Part shown: positions 51,892 to 61,905 of the stretch, piece after piece | Position numbering within the stretch: the stretch's first letter is position 1 | How the letters are laid out: each line of letters starts with the position of its first letter | Assembly (NCBI RefSeq): GCF_008124875.1 | Contig: NZ_VNIA01000006.1 | Coordinates: forward strand, 19,069 to 83,068 | Direction of reading: 5' to 3' | Source of the DNA: Tenacibaculum adriaticum | GTDB taxonomy: Bacteria > Bacteroidota > Bacteroidia > Flavobacteriales > Flavobacteriaceae | DNA length: 64,000 nucleotides | The notes under the pieces: generated by a model | What the model saw: only the letters and a program-made list of their open reading frames with translations | What the model was told of the DNA's origin: nothing | The model's database searches: none | Position numbers and translations under genes: made by a program

Positions 51892-52686
51892 ATGAAAAAA
51901 GTATTATTACTATTTGCTATCTTTTTTAGTCTTAAATCCTTTTCGCAAAAGGATTCTATTGTAAATTTTTTAGATAAAAATGGAAGTATAACTAAGAATA
52001 AACAAGAAGCTCATTCTTTTGAAATTATTACAAAAAAAGCAGGTTCTCTTTGGTTTGTTAGGAGCTATAATAGAAATGGAAAAATATTTCGACAAGGTCA
52101 TTATAAAAACAAAAATTTAAAGAAACCTTTAGGTCAATTTATTACTTATTTTAAAAATGGTAAACCATCTCATATAGAACATTATGATCTTAAAGGACAT
52201 AAAAAAGGTAAGACAGAGGGATGGTTTCATAATGGAAATAAAAATTATGAAGGTATTTACGATGGTAATAAAAAAGAAGGAGTTTGGAAATATTACCATT
52301 TTACAGGTGGCTTAGCTTCTAGAGTTTATTATAAAAACGATAGTGTTCTTAAAGTGATAGAAATTGATGATAGAGGGGGGCAAAAGAAATATAGAGAGGC
52401 TCAAAATAAAAAAGCTCAATTCAAAGGGGGTAAGAAAAAATTTGCTGAGAAGATAAAAAAGCTCTCTAAAAGTATTAATTATACTGTTAAAGGTAAGGTT
52501 CATGTTAGTTTTTTTGTTGGAATAGATGGTAAAATATCAGATGTTGAAATTGATGAAAAATTACCTGAAATGCTACATAATCAGATTGTAAATTATTTTA
52601 AAAGTATAAAAGGCTGGTCACCTGCAGAAAATTTCCACAGAAAACATCCTGTTTATTATTCAATTCCGTTAAATTTTAGAAGTTAG
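51892..52686 (+). CDS. MORN-repeat protein with a C-terminal TonB-like domain
   Basis: 264 residues: signal peptide (LLLFAIFFSLKSFSQ), MORN-like repeats (SYNRNGKIFRQGHYKNKNL, YFKNGKPSHIEHYD, GWFHNGNKNYEGIYDGNKKEG), a basic linker, then a TonB-C-like segment (KGKVHVSFFVGIDGKISDVEIDEKLPEML, IPLNFRS). The C-terminus resembles energy-transducer TonB domains that contact outer-membrane receptors. No membrane anchor beyond the signal peptide is seen. The function is not known. Confidence 0.82.
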   Translation: MKKVLLLFAIFFSLKSFSQKDSIVNFLDKNGSITKNKQEAHSFEIITKKAGSLWFVRSYNRNGKIFRQGHYKNKNLKKPLGQFITYFKNGKPSHIEHYDLKGHKKGKTEGWFHNGNKNYEGIYDGNKKEGVWKYYHFTGGLASRVYYKNDSVLKVIEIDDRGGQKKYREAQNKKAQFKGGKKKFAEKIKKLSKSINYTVKGKVHVSFFVGIDGKISDVEIDEKLPEMLHNQIVNYFKSIKGWSPAENFHRKHPVYYSIPLNFRS

Positions 52687-52689
52687 TTA

Positions 52690-53631
52690 ATGACAAATAA
52701 AATCACCAAACTTTTTAATATACAATATCCAATTGTTCAAGGAGGAATGATTTGGGTGAGTGGCTGGAGATTAGCTTCAGCAGTTTCTAATGCAGGCGGA
52801 TTAGGTTTAATCGGAGCAGGCTCTATGTATCCTGATGTATTACGAAAGCATATTCAAAAATGTAAAAAAGCCACTGATAAACCTTTCGGAGTGAATGTAC
52901 CAATGTTATATCCAGACATTGAGAAGATCATGGATATTATTGTGGAAGAAGGGGTGAAGATTGTATTTACTTCTGCTGGAAATCCGAAAACATGGACTGC
53001 TTTTTTTAAAGAAAAAGGAATTACGGTTGTACATGTAGTGAGTTCGGTAAAATTTGCATTAAAAGCTGAATTAGCCGGCGTAGACGCTGTGGTTTGCGAA
53101 GGTTTTGAGGCAGGAGGACATAACGGACGAGAAGAAACTACAACATTAACATTAATACCAATGGTAAAAGAGCAACTAAAAATTCCTGTAATTGCAGCTG
53201 GAGGAATAGGAACGGGTAGAGGTATGTTAGCGGTAATGGTTTTAGGGGCTGATGGAGTGCAAATTGGTAGCCGTTTTGCTGCAACTATAGAATCTTCTGC
53301 TCATGAAAATTTTAAGAAAACTATTGTTGAAGTGAAAGATGGTGATACGCATTTAACACTAAAAGAATTAGCACCTGTTCGTTTGGTTAAAAATAAGTTT
53401 TATAACGATGTTCAGGAATTGTATCAACATAAGCCATCTATAGAACAAATAAAAGAACTGTTAGGACGTGCACGTGCTAAAAGAGGAATGTTTGAAGGTG
53501 ATTTAGAAGAAGGTGAATTAGAAATTGGTCAAGTTGCAGGCTTAATACATGAGATAAAATCAGCAAAAGAAGTTTTAGAAGAAATAGTAAAAGAATATAA
53601 TGAAGTTAAATCTTCTATGATAGATTTTTAA
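52690..53631 (+). CDS. Nitronate monooxygenase-type flavin oxidoreductase
   Basis: 313 residues: IVQGGMIWVSGWRLASAVSNAGGLG, FGVNVPMLYPD, AGGHNGREET and the FMN-phosphate site ADGVQIGSRFAAT. This is the 2-nitropropane dioxygenase/NMO fold. The alternative is an enoyl reductase-like activity (FabK type), but the sequence order looks more like NMO. Starts 3 bases after the MORN/TonB gene. Confidence 0.87.
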   Translation: MTNKITKLFNIQYPIVQGGMIWVSGWRLASAVSNAGGLGLIGAGSMYPDVLRKHIQKCKKATDKPFGVNVPMLYPDIEKIMDIIVEEGVKIVFTSAGNPKTWTAFFKEKGITVVHVVSSVKFALKAELAGVDAVVCEGFEAGGHNGREETTTLTLIPMVKEQLKIPVIAAGGIGTGRGMLAVMVLGADGVQIGSRFAATIESSAHENFKKTIVEVKDGDTHLTLKELAPVRLVKNKFYNDVQELYQHKPSIEQIKELLGRARAKRGMFEGDLEEGELEIGQVAGLIHEIKSAKEVLEEIVKEYNEVKSSMIDF

Positions 53632-53650
53632 ATAGAAATAATCATAAAAA

Positions 53651-53690
53651 AAACAGTCTGTATAAAGTTTATACAGACTGTTTTTTTATA
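53651..53690 (+). terminator. Strong terminator
   Basis: AAACAGTCTGTATAA and TTATACAGACTGTTT form a stem of about 15 pairs, followed by TTTT. It also closes leftward ribBA. Confidence 0.92.
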
Positions 53691-53701
53691 AAATTGAAAT
53701 A

Positions 53702-54844
53702 TTAATAATTAACATAATCTACGATTTCTAAACCATAACCAATCATACCTACACGTTTGGTTTGTTGAGTGTTAGAAATCAAGCGTAGTTTATGAATATT
53801 TAAATCGTGTAAGATTTGAGCACCGATTCCAAAATCTTTATTATCCATCGCTATTCCTGGAGCTTTCATTTCTCCTGTTTCTTGATTTATTTTTAAACCT
53901 CGCAATCTATTCAATAAATTTAAAGATTGATTTTCTTGATTGATAAATAAAATAGCTCCACGACCTTCATCATTAATAACTTGAAACATTTGATCTAATT
54001 TCTGATCAGCATTATTAGTTAAGGTTCCCAAAATATCATTATTAACTAAAGTAGAGTTTACACGTGTTAAAATAGGTTCGTTTTTACTCCAATCTCCTTT
54101 TGTTAAAGCAATATGAATTTGATTGTTGGTTGTTTGTTCGTAAGCTCTTAAGCGGAAATCTCCAAAACGAGTTTGTACATCAAAATCTTCTTTCTTTTCA
54201 ATTAAAGAATCGTGTTCCATTCGGTAAGCGACTAAGTCTTCAATCGAAACAATTTTTAAATCGAATTTTTTAGCGACTTCTAAAAGTTGAGGTAAACGTG
54301 CCATGGTACCATCTTCATTCATTATCTCAACAATAACTCCTGCTGGCTCTAAACCTGCTAAACGAGCAAAATCGATAGCAGCTTCGGTATGACCAGTTCT
54401 TCTTAGAACCCCACCTTCTTTAGCACGTAGCGGAAAAATATGACCAGGTCTAGCTAAATCAAAAGGTTTTGTTTCATCATTTATTAATGCTTGTATGGTT
54501 AAGGCTCTATCGCTGGCAGAAATACCTGTGGTAACACCTTTCCCTCGTAAATCTACAGAAACAGTAAAAGCAGTTTCCATAGGATCGGTGTTGTTGGTTA
54601 CCATCATACCTAACTCTAGTTCTTTACAACGATTTTCGGTAAGCGGAGTACAAATTAAACCACGACCATGAGTTGCCATAAAATTGATTATTTCTGGCGT
54701 TGCCTTTTCTGCTGCAGCTAAAAAATCGCCTTCGTTTTCACGATCTTCATCATCTACCACTATAATCACTTTACCTTTTCTAATATCGTTTATAGCTTCT
54801 TCAATAGTATTTAATTGAATTTTTGAAGTAGTTTTTGTTGTCAT
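53702..54844 (-). CDS. ribBA: RibBA-type fusion with an inactive-looking GTP cyclohydrolase II half
   Basis: 380 residues. The first half is a complete 3,4-dihydroxy-2-butanone-4-phosphate synthase (VVDDEDRENEGDFLAAAE, HGRGLICTPL, HTEAAIDFARLAG). The second half (from about 215) keeps the GTP cyclohydrolase II fold but not its site: RVHSEC reads RVNSTL, RCDC reads TNNA, and RQEGRGIGL reads NQENQSLNL. It therefore likely makes only the four-carbon unit of riboflavin, and another GTP cyclohydrolase II would be needed. It lies beside lptG/F with a 2-base gap. Confidence 0.93.
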   Translation of the reverse strand: MTTKTTSKIQLNTIEEAINDIRKGKVIIVVDDEDRENEGDFLAAAEKATPEIINFMATHGRGLICTPLTENRCKELELGMMVTNNTDPMETAFTVSVDLRGKGVTTGISASDRALTIQALINDETKPFDLARPGHIFPLRAKEGGVLRRTGHTEAAIDFARLAGLEPAGVIVEIMNEDGTMARLPQLLEVAKKFDLKIVSIEDLVAYRMEHDSLIEKKEDFDVQTRFGDFRLRAYEQTTNNQIHIALTKGDWSKNEPILTRVNSTLVNNDILGTLTNNADQKLDQMFQVINDEGRGAILFINQENQSLNLLNRLRGLKINQETGEMKAPGIAMDNKDFGIGAQILHDLNIHKLRLISNTQQTKRVGMIGYGLEIVDYVNY

Positions 54845-54846
54845 TG

Positions 54847-56295
54847 TTATGTTGTTTTCTCCTTTTTAGGGAGTAAGTTTTTAAATTTATCTATTAATTT
54901 TTTGAAAAAACCATTAATATCAAAAAGACCTTTGTCTTTAGTTGCTCTGGTGGTTAAAATAAGGGCTAAAGGTAACATCAATATAATTGCCATCCAAGAA
55001 CCTAAAAGAGCTGTTACCGAGCTTTCTTCAGCTAAATTACGGCCAAAAGTATTTGTAAAGAAATATAAAACGTATATAGAAATAGCTAAAATCATGGGTA
55101 AGCCCATACCTCCTTTTCTAATAATGGAACCTAAAGGAGCTCCAATAAAGAAAAGCAATAAGCATGAAAGTGAAAAGGCAACACGGTTATAAAACTCAAT
55201 ATCATATAGATTTAAAACCTTTCTTTTGTGCTTAAAAGAATCCTTATTAGATTTAATATTGTTAAGTGTTCTGTCTACTTTAGAGATGGCTGTATTTACA
55301 ATATTTCTTTTTTGATTCAGATCAAAATTATCAAGTAAGTTTAATGATAATTTTGAGTTAATAAGAGAATCTGGGTATTTATATAAATCTTTAGCATTTA
55401 CATTTAAAAATAGATTTTTAGCTCTTGCTTTAACATATTCATCATAGTTAAGCTTTATCGTTGGTAAAGTATCCTTTAGCTGTTTTAAACTTAACATATT
55501 AAAATTTCGTGTATAATTTAGGTCATCTAAATCATCTTTTGCAAAAGAAGAAATATCAATATTTATGGTGTACTCATCAAAATCAGCATATGATGCGGGC
55601 ATTTTTTGACGTTGCTTATAGGAAGAGTTATTTTTTTCATGATGTTCAAAAAAATGTCCATTTTTTAATATTAACGTCATGTATCTACTACCTTCTTCCG
55701 AAACAAGTTCTCCTTTTTTAGCAGATATAATTTTGTTATTTCCTCTTTTAGCGGATAAATCGTAAATCAAGACATTCTTTAATAGATTATCTTCTTCACC
55801 ATATTTTTCATCAAACTTAATTTGATAATTTGGAATTTCAGTATTAAAACTACCAGGAACTAAAGCTAAAGCAGGTTGTTTTTTCTTGATATTCATTTTT
55901 AAGTTAATCTGTTTTAAGATAGCATACGGGTACACGTAGTTTAAAAACATAAAATTAACAGCACTCATAAATATAGCGAAGAAAACCAAAGGTCTAACCA
56001 TTCGCTGTAAAGAAATTCCAGCAGATTTTGCAGCAGCAAATTCATAGTTTTCGGATAAGCTTCCTAAAGTCATAATTGACGAAAGTAATATACCAATAGG
56101 AAGCGCCTGTGGAGCAACTAGTAAAGTAGTATACCACAAAAATTTTAAAATAAAAATTAGACTAATTCCTTTTCCTGCAAAATCGTCAAAAGCAAGCCAT
56201 AAAGTTTGCATGACTAGCACAAACAGAATGATAAAGAAGGTTGCTAAAAAAGGGACTAAGAAACTTTTTAGTATGTATTTGTCTAATGTTTTCAC
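54847..56295 (-). CDS. LptF/LptG-family lipopolysaccharide export permease
   Basis: 482 residues with membrane segments at both ends and a periplasmic beta-jellyroll part (FDEKYGEEDNLLKNVLIYDLSAK). The start chosen is GTG at 56295, where MKTLDKYILKSF-like family sequence begins; an ATG at 56331 would add 12 residues but runs through a TACTTTTG -7 box at 56301-56308. The LptFG pair powers lipopolysaccharide extraction from the inner membrane. The partner gene is not here. Confidence 0.88.
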   Translation of the reverse strand: MKTLDKYILKSFLVPFLATFFIILFVLVMQTLWLAFDDFAGKGISLIFILKFLWYTTLLVAPQALPIGILLSSIMTLGSLSENYEFAAAKSAGISLQRMVRPLVFFAIFMSAVNFMFLNYVYPYAILKQINLKMNIKKKQPALALVPGSFNTEIPNYQIKFDEKYGEEDNLLKNVLIYDLSAKRGNNKIISAKKGELVSEEGSRYMTLILKNGHFFEHHEKNNSSYKQRQKMPASYADFDEYTINIDISSFAKDDLDDLNYTRNFNMLSLKQLKDTLPTIKLNYDEYVKARAKNLFLNVNAKDLYKYPDSLINSKLSLNLLDNFDLNQKRNIVNTAISKVDRTLNNIKSNKDSFKHKRKVLNLYDIEFYNRVAFSLSCLLLFFIGAPLGSIIRKGGMGLPMILAISIYVLYFFTNTFGRNLAEESSVTALLGSWMAIILMLPLALILTTRATKDKGLFDINGFFKKLIDKFKNLLPKKEKTT

Positions 56296-56395
56296 CAACA
56301 CAAAAGTAGTAAGGATTGTTGTAATAAACATAAAAGTTTTGTTAATTGACTATAAAAAATCAATAACAAAACTTTTAGTGATAAGAATGGGGTAT

Positions 56396-57049
56396 TTAAT
56401 CAATAAAATACCCTAATTTTTCATATTTAGATTTATCAAAAGAAAATAAATTTTCTGAAATAGGTTGATTGCTCTTAAACTTGGTAATCGTAAATGTTGT
56501 TTCTGCACCATTAGAACCAATTTGAACTAATTTATAAATATGTTTAGTTTTCGCATCAATACCTAATTGCACTTTTATAATATCTGAATTACTATCTATA
56601 GGAGTTAGATTTACAAACTGCACATTACGGCCGTTATTATTTTCTAATTTCCCCATTTTATAGTTATAACCTTCTTTGTAAAAAGTTAATAATTTTGAAG
56701 GATAAATAAAGCCGTCTTCTTCTCCTAAATCTCCATTAGTAATAGATATTTCTTTTTCCTCTTTGTTAATAACAATTAATTTTTTACCGTCAAAAACAAA
56801 ATTATTTCCTAAATAATCTAAACTATATTTTTCTCCTGCTAAAATAATACTACCTCTAATTGGAGGATCATTTGTTACACCAGCTTCTTTGTTTACTAAG
56901 GTTGAAGAAAAATCTATGCTCATGTTTGTATATGCACCCATTGTACTTGAAACTTCATCTAATAAGGCTTTTGCTTGAGAAGATGAACTTTGTGCTAGCA
57001 TATTTACACTAACAAATATTCCTACTAAAAATAATCCTACTTTCTTCAT
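56396..57049 (-). CDS. lolA: LolA-like outer membrane lipoprotein carrier
   Basis: 217 residues with signal peptide (VGLFLVGIFVSVNMLAQ) and the LolA/LolB-like half-barrel: MSIDFSSTLVNKEAGV, GSIILAGEKYSLDYLGNNFVFDGKKLIVIN and LENNNGRNVQFVNLTPI. It carries lipoproteins across the periplasm. Transcribed downstream of ftsK with a 38-base gap containing a small CCGC/GCGG hairpin, and upstream of lptG/F, so three envelope genes may form one unit. Confidence 0.88.
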   Translation of the reverse strand: MKKVGLFLVGIFVSVNMLAQSSSSQAKALLDEVSSTMGAYTNMSIDFSSTLVNKEAGVTNDPPIRGSIILAGEKYSLDYLGNNFVFDGKKLIVINKEEKEISITNGDLGEEDGFIYPSKLLTFYKEGYNYKMGKLENNNGRNVQFVNLTPIDSNSDIIKVQLGIDAKTKHIYKLVQIGSNGAETTFTITKFKSNQPISENLFSFDKSKYEKLGYFID

Positions 57050-57087
57050 GTTCTTTTATTTCCGCTCTGCGGGATATTTATAATTAT

Positions 57088-59541
57088 TTAATTTTTTTCG
57101 TTTTCTAATAATTGTTCAAGAGCAATAAAATCGGGAACTAAAACTTGCCTTGCTTTGCTACCTTCGAAAGGGCCAACAATACCAGCAGCTTCTAATTGAT
57201 CAATCAATCTACCAGCTCTGTTATATCCCAACTTTAGTTTTCTTTGCAATAATGATGCCGAACCTTGTTGTGCAGTTACAATAACTTCAGCTGCTTCTTT
57301 AAAAAGTTTATCTCTGTCTTCAATATCAATATCAACATTTGCGCCACCTTCTTCACCAACGTATTCAGGTAATAAATAAGCATCTGGATACGCTCTTTGT
57401 GAGCCAATAAAATCGGTTATTTTTTCAACTTCAGGAGTGTCTATAAAAGCACATTGAATACGTGTAATGTCATTTCCACCAGAAAATAATAAATCTCCGC
57501 GACCAATAAGTTGATCTGCTCCTGGCGCATCTAAAATTGTTCTACTATCAATCTTTGAAGTTACCCTAAATGCAATTCTTGCAGGGAAATTTGCTTTAAT
57601 AATACCTGTAATTACGTTTACAGACGGACGTTGAGTAGCAACAATTAAGTGAATACCAATGGCACGTGCTAATTGTGCTAAACGAGCAATAGGTGTTTCT
57701 ACTTCTTTTCCTGCTGTCATAATTAAATCAGCAAATTCATCAATGACTAAAACAATATAAGGTAAAAATTGATGTCCGTTTTCTGGATTTAATTTTCGAG
57801 CTTTAAACTTTACATTGTATTCTTTTATGTTACGAACCATGGCTGTTTTAAGCAAATCGTAACGATTATCCATTTCAATACACAATGAATTTAAAGTGTT
57901 CACGACTTTAGAAGTATCGGTAATGATAGCTTCTTCACTATCGGGTAATTTTGCTAAATAATGACGTTCAATTTTATTGAATAAAGTAAGTTCTACTTTT
58001 TTAGGATCAACCAATACAAATTTAACTTCCGCAGGGTGTTTTCTATATAACAACGATGTTAATACTGCATTTAATCCAACCGATTTACCTTGTCCTGTAG
58101 CTCCTGCCATTAATAAGTGAGGCATTTTAGCTAAATCAACTACAAAAGTTTCATTGGAAATTGTTTTACCTAATGCAATTGGTAATTCCATCTGGCTTTC
58201 CTGAAATTTCTTTGAGGCAATTACCGAATGCATTGAAACGATAGTCGATTTTTTATTAGGTACTTCAATACCAATAGTTCCTTTTCCAGGAATAGGAGCA
58301 ATGATACGAATTCCTAAAGCCGATAAAGACAACGCAATATCGTCTTCTAAATTTTTAATTTTTGAAATACGAATTCCGGCATCGGGAACGATTTCATACA
58401 AAGTAATCGTTGGTCCAACTGTAGCTTTAATTTGTGCAATACCAATTTTGTAGTTTTTTAATGTTTCTACAATTCTATTTTTATTAGCTTCTAGTTCTTC
58501 AGGGTCAATTGAAATACTTTCGTTGTATTGCTTAAGTAAGTTAAAAGTGGGGAATTTATAATTTCCTAATTCTAATTTAGGGTCAAATTCACCAAAATCT
58601 TTGATGAGTCTTTCTGATAAGTTTTCAGAAACACTTTTTTCTTCTGAAATTTTTTCTATGGCTATTTCAACATCTTTTGGTTCTTGTTTTTCAGTTGTTT
58701 TTAAAACAGGGTCTAAAGAATGTTTTGTTGAATCTTCAATATCAAAAGAAACTTGAGATTCTTCTTTTTTTGGACCAACAGTAGAGTGTTTACCAATGGT
58801 TGGTTGCAAGTTCTTAACCGATAGCTCAAATTCAGATTTATTTGTTCCTTCGAATGTTTTTTCGGTGTTAGAATTATCAGTTGAAGAGTTTTGCAATTCA
58901 TCTGTAGAAAAATCGTCTACTATATTATCTGAAATTTCTTTTTGTTTACTTTTTAATTTATCTGCAACTTTTTCTGGAGTTACTCTAAAACGCATCACCA
59001 AATAAGCTATTAAAAAGAAGGTAAGTACTATGGCTAAGCCAGTTTTACCAATAAATGTTCTCAAATACTCGTTGATTTCGAATCCAATAATTCCTGATAA
59101 AATTGAATATTTCTTTTCAACAAACCCGAGAGCTATAGAAATCCAAAGCATATTAAATAATCCCCAGTTCCAAGAAGCAATAATGTTTTTTAGACGAGTT
59201 TGTAGTAAAAAACTAACACCTGTTAAAAAGATTAAAAAGGGCAAGATAAAAGCACTAATTCCAAATCCATTATAAATAAAGAAGTGACTTAGTTTAGCAC
59301 CAATTTTACCTAATAAATTTCTTGCTTGAATAGCTCTATCAGAAAATTGCGAAAGTGAACTTTGATCTTCTTGCCATGAGAAAAAGAAAGAGATAAATGC
59401 AATTATTAAAAAAAATGAAAATAAAACCAAAAACGAGCCTATTACTGTTTGGGTTTGACGGTTTTTAAAAAAATCTAAAATTTGTTTAAAAGTTGAGATT
59501 TTTTTAGGTTTTTTAGTTTTTGTTGTTGTTTTTTTTGCCAT
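57088..59541 (-). CDS. ftsK: DNA translocase FtsK
   Basis: 817 residues: four N-terminal membrane segments (about residues 20-180), an acidic, low-complexity linker (180-330), an ATPase with Walker A GATGQGKSVG and Walker B IVLVIDEFADLI, and a C-terminal winged-helix gamma domain (ASLLQRKLKLGYNRAGRLIDQLEAAGIVGPFEG) that recognises KOPS-like sequences. It pumps chromosomal DNA to the division septum and activates XerCD. Confidence 0.97.
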   Translation of the reverse strand: MAKKTTTKTKKPKKISTFKQILDFFKNRQTQTVIGSFLVLFSFFLIIAFISFFFSWQEDQSSLSQFSDRAIQARNLLGKIGAKLSHFFIYNGFGISAFILPFLIFLTGVSFLLQTRLKNIIASWNWGLFNMLWISIALGFVEKKYSILSGIIGFEINEYLRTFIGKTGLAIVLTFFLIAYLVMRFRVTPEKVADKLKSKQKEISDNIVDDFSTDELQNSSTDNSNTEKTFEGTNKSEFELSVKNLQPTIGKHSTVGPKKEESQVSFDIEDSTKHSLDPVLKTTEKQEPKDVEIAIEKISEEKSVSENLSERLIKDFGEFDPKLELGNYKFPTFNLLKQYNESISIDPEELEANKNRIVETLKNYKIGIAQIKATVGPTITLYEIVPDAGIRISKIKNLEDDIALSLSALGIRIIAPIPGKGTIGIEVPNKKSTIVSMHSVIASKKFQESQMELPIALGKTISNETFVVDLAKMPHLLMAGATGQGKSVGLNAVLTSLLYRKHPAEVKFVLVDPKKVELTLFNKIERHYLAKLPDSEEAIITDTSKVVNTLNSLCIEMDNRYDLLKTAMVRNIKEYNVKFKARKLNPENGHQFLPYIVLVIDEFADLIMTAGKEVETPIARLAQLARAIGIHLIVATQRPSVNVITGIIKANFPARIAFRVTSKIDSRTILDAPGADQLIGRGDLLFSGGNDITRIQCAFIDTPEVEKITDFIGSQRAYPDAYLLPEYVGEEGGANVDIDIEDRDKLFKEAAEVIVTAQQGSASLLQRKLKLGYNRAGRLIDQLEAAGIVGPFEGSKARQVLVPDFIALEQLLENEKN

Positions 59542-59577
59542 TAAAAGTATTTATTTCAACATGTAAATATAGAATAA

Positions 59578-59961
59578 TTACGAAAATATGTATGCTATTT
59601 TTGGAATGTAAATAATACAACCGACAATTATGGAAATTATTGCAGCAAAACCTGCAGCACCTGCAGCAACATCTTTGATTATTCCAATTTTTTTGTCAAA
59701 ATTGGGGTGAATAAAGTCTGCCATTTTCTCTACAGCAGTATTTAAGGCTTCCGCAACAAGTACCAAACCTGTTATGGTAAGCTGAATCATCCACTCTGAA
59801 AGAGAGATGTTAAAAAGGAAACCGAGTACAATAGCGAAAAGCCCAATAAAAAATTGGGCTTTGATACTGTCTTCAGTGGTTGCAAGTATCCAAATACCTT
59901 TTAACGCAAATTTAATACCACGCAAACGCTTTTTAACAAATCCGTCTTTAGAGTTGTTCAT
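59578..59961 (-). CDS. Diacylglycerol kinase-family (DgkA-like) membrane protein
   Basis: 127 residues with three membrane segments (about residues 37-58, 61-80 and 105-123), the conserved EALNTAVEKMADFI helix that holds acidic catalytic residues, and KDVAAGAAG. Bacterial DgkA phosphorylates diacylglycerol or undecaprenol. Its ATG directly abuts the tpx stop, so both are in one leftward transcript. Confidence 0.9.
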   Translation of the reverse strand: MNNSKDGFVKKRLRGIKFALKGIWILATTEDSIKAQFFIGLFAIVLGFLFNISLSEWMIQLTITGLVLVAEALNTAVEKMADFIHPNFDKKIGIIKDVAAGAAGFAAIISIIVGCIIYIPKIAYIFS

Positions 59962-60459
59962 TTATAAAGCTTTTAATGCTTGTTCATAGTTAGGTTCATC
60001 TACAATTTCAGGAACTTGTTCTGTGTATATTACTTTTCCTGTTTCATCAAGAACAATAATGCAACGTGAGTGTAGTTGTGCTAAAGGGCCGTTAGCGATA
60101 GTAAGTTCATAGTTCTTACCAAAATCACCAGTTGCATAATCAGATAACATTTCTACATTTTCAATTCCTTCAGCGCCACAAAAACGACCTTGTGCGAAAG
60201 GTAAATCTCTAGAAATACATAAAACTTTTGTATTTTCTAATTGAGAAGCTTGTTTGTTAAAGTTTCTTACAGATGCAGCACAAGTACCTGTGTCTACACT
60301 AGGAAAAATATTTAAAATTATTTTTTTACCTGAATAATCAGCTAAAGTTTTACGAGATAAATCTGTTCCAACTAAATTAAAATCAGATGCTTTTGAACCT
60401 ATTTTTGGTAAACTTCCTACAGTTTGTATTTCGTTCCCTTTTAAAGTGATGGTTGCCAT
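59962..60459 (-). CDS. tpx: Thiol peroxidase Tpx
   Basis: 165 residues. The peroxidatic cysteine C60 in DTGTCAASVRNF and the resolving C94 in AQGRFCGAEGIENV match Tpx. The enzyme reduces alkyl hydroperoxides with thioredoxin. Divergent from the MATE transporter gene; no gap to dgkA downstream. Confidence 0.95.
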   Translation of the reverse strand: MATITLKGNEIQTVGSLPKIGSKASDFNLVGTDLSRKTLADYSGKKIILNIFPSVDTGTCAASVRNFNKQASQLENTKVLCISRDLPFAQGRFCGAEGIENVEMLSDYATGDFGKNYELTIANGPLAQLHSRCIIVLDETGKVIYTEQVPEIVDEPNYEQALKAL

Positions 60460-60546
60460 TTTTTATAGAGTTTTTATTCATTTCAAAAGTAATTAAAATC
60501 TGCCAATTTAAACTATCTTCGCAGTCGTAAAATCAACTACGAAGCT

Positions 60547-61905
60547 TTGAACTTATCTAATTATACTTCAGAATTTAAAAAAAATTTATACATAGCATAT
60601 CCAGTAATGTTAGGGCAATTAGGTCATGTTTTAGTGGGTTTAGCAGATAATATAATGGTCGGTAAATTAGGTGCAGCACCATTAGCATCGGTTTCGTTAG
60701 CAAATGGGTTAATGTTTGTCTTCTTGTCTTTAGGTATTGGTTTTACGTTTGCGATTACTCCGTTGATAGCTGAAGCAGATGGTGAAAAAAATATTGAAAA
60801 AGGACGAACGATATTCCAACACGGACTGTTTTTGTCAATTATACTTGGATTTATTATCTGTGGATTATTACTGTTATCTAAACCTTTAATGTATTACATA
60901 CAGCAACCTGTAGAAGTTGTTGAGTTAGCAATTCCTTATTTTGAAGTTATCGCTTATTCGATGATACCATTGATGATTTTTCAAGGGTTTAAACAGTTTG
61001 CTGACGGTTTGTCACTTACTAAATATGCAATGCAAGCGACTATTATAGCGAACATAATTAATGTTTTTTTTAATTATGTATTAATTTATGGGAAGTTTGG
61101 TTTTCCTGCTTATGGTGTTGTTGGTTCTGCTTATGGAACTCTAATTTCTCGTTTCTTTATGGTGATATTCATGATTTACATTGTAAGCAAGCGCAAGGAA
61201 TTTCAACCTTATTTAGAGAAATTTTCATTCAATCATATTAAAAAAAGTGTTGTGAAGCGTATTTACAATTTAGGATACCCAACAGCCTTACAAATGTGGT
61301 TTGAAGTGAGCTTGTTTGCATCAGGTGTTTTTTTGGCAGGAGCCCTTGGTACCAATGCACAAGCAGCGAATCAAATTGCATTAAATTTAGCGTCAATGAC
61401 TTTTATGATTGCTATCGGATTAGGAGTTACTGCAACTGTTAGAGTAGGAAACCAAAAAGGGTTGAATAATTACAAAGAATTACGAAGAATTGCGATATCC
61501 ATATTTTTATTAATGATGATTATTGATCTGTTCTTTGCGCTCGGATTTATTGCTTTTAAAGATATTTTACCAACGTATTACGTTCAGAATGAGAATGTAA
61601 TTGAAACCGCAGCTATCTTAATAGTTATCGCTGGGTTTTTCCAGTTGTCGGACGGAATTCAAGCAGTTGTTTTGGGAGCACTTCGTGGATTACAAGATGT
61701 AAAAATTCCGATGGGAATCACTTTTATAGCGTATTGGATTATTGGTTTTCCTATTTGCTATTATTTAGCATTACATACCGAATTAAAAGCCTCAGGAATA
61801 TGGATTGGCTTACTGATTTCACTTACAGCATCGGCAATTATGTTGTATATTCGTTTTAACTTATTAACTAAAAAATTAATTGTAGAGAAAAATGGAACTA
61901 CCTAA
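60547..61905 (+). CDS. MATE-family multidrug/metabolite exporter, TTG start
   Basis: 452 residues with about 12 membrane segments in two related halves. Typical segments include YPVMLGQLGHVLVGLADNIMVG and FINY-like FFNYVLIYGKFGFPAYGVVGSAYGT. No in-frame ATG precedes the conserved first helix, so TTG 60547 is the likely start. MATE pumps exchange cations for drugs or metabolites; the substrate cannot be told. A small acidic protein gene overlaps its end by 14 bases. Confidence 0.92.
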   Translation: MNLSNYTSEFKKNLYIAYPVMLGQLGHVLVGLADNIMVGKLGAAPLASVSLANGLMFVFLSLGIGFTFAITPLIAEADGEKNIEKGRTIFQHGLFLSIILGFIICGLLLLSKPLMYYIQQPVEVVELAIPYFEVIAYSMIPLMIFQGFKQFADGLSLTKYAMQATIIANIINVFFNYVLIYGKFGFPAYGVVGSAYGTLISRFFMVIFMIYIVSKRKEFQPYLEKFSFNHIKKSVVKRIYNLGYPTALQMWFEVSLFASGVFLAGALGTNAQAANQIALNLASMTFMIAIGLGVTATVRVGNQKGLNNYKELRRIAISIFLLMMIIDLFFALGFIAFKDILPTYYVQNENVIETAAILIVIAGFFQLSDGIQAVVLGALRGLQDVKIPMGITFIAYWIIGFPICYYLALHTELKASGIWIGLLISLTASAIMLYIRFNLLTKKLIVEKNGTT

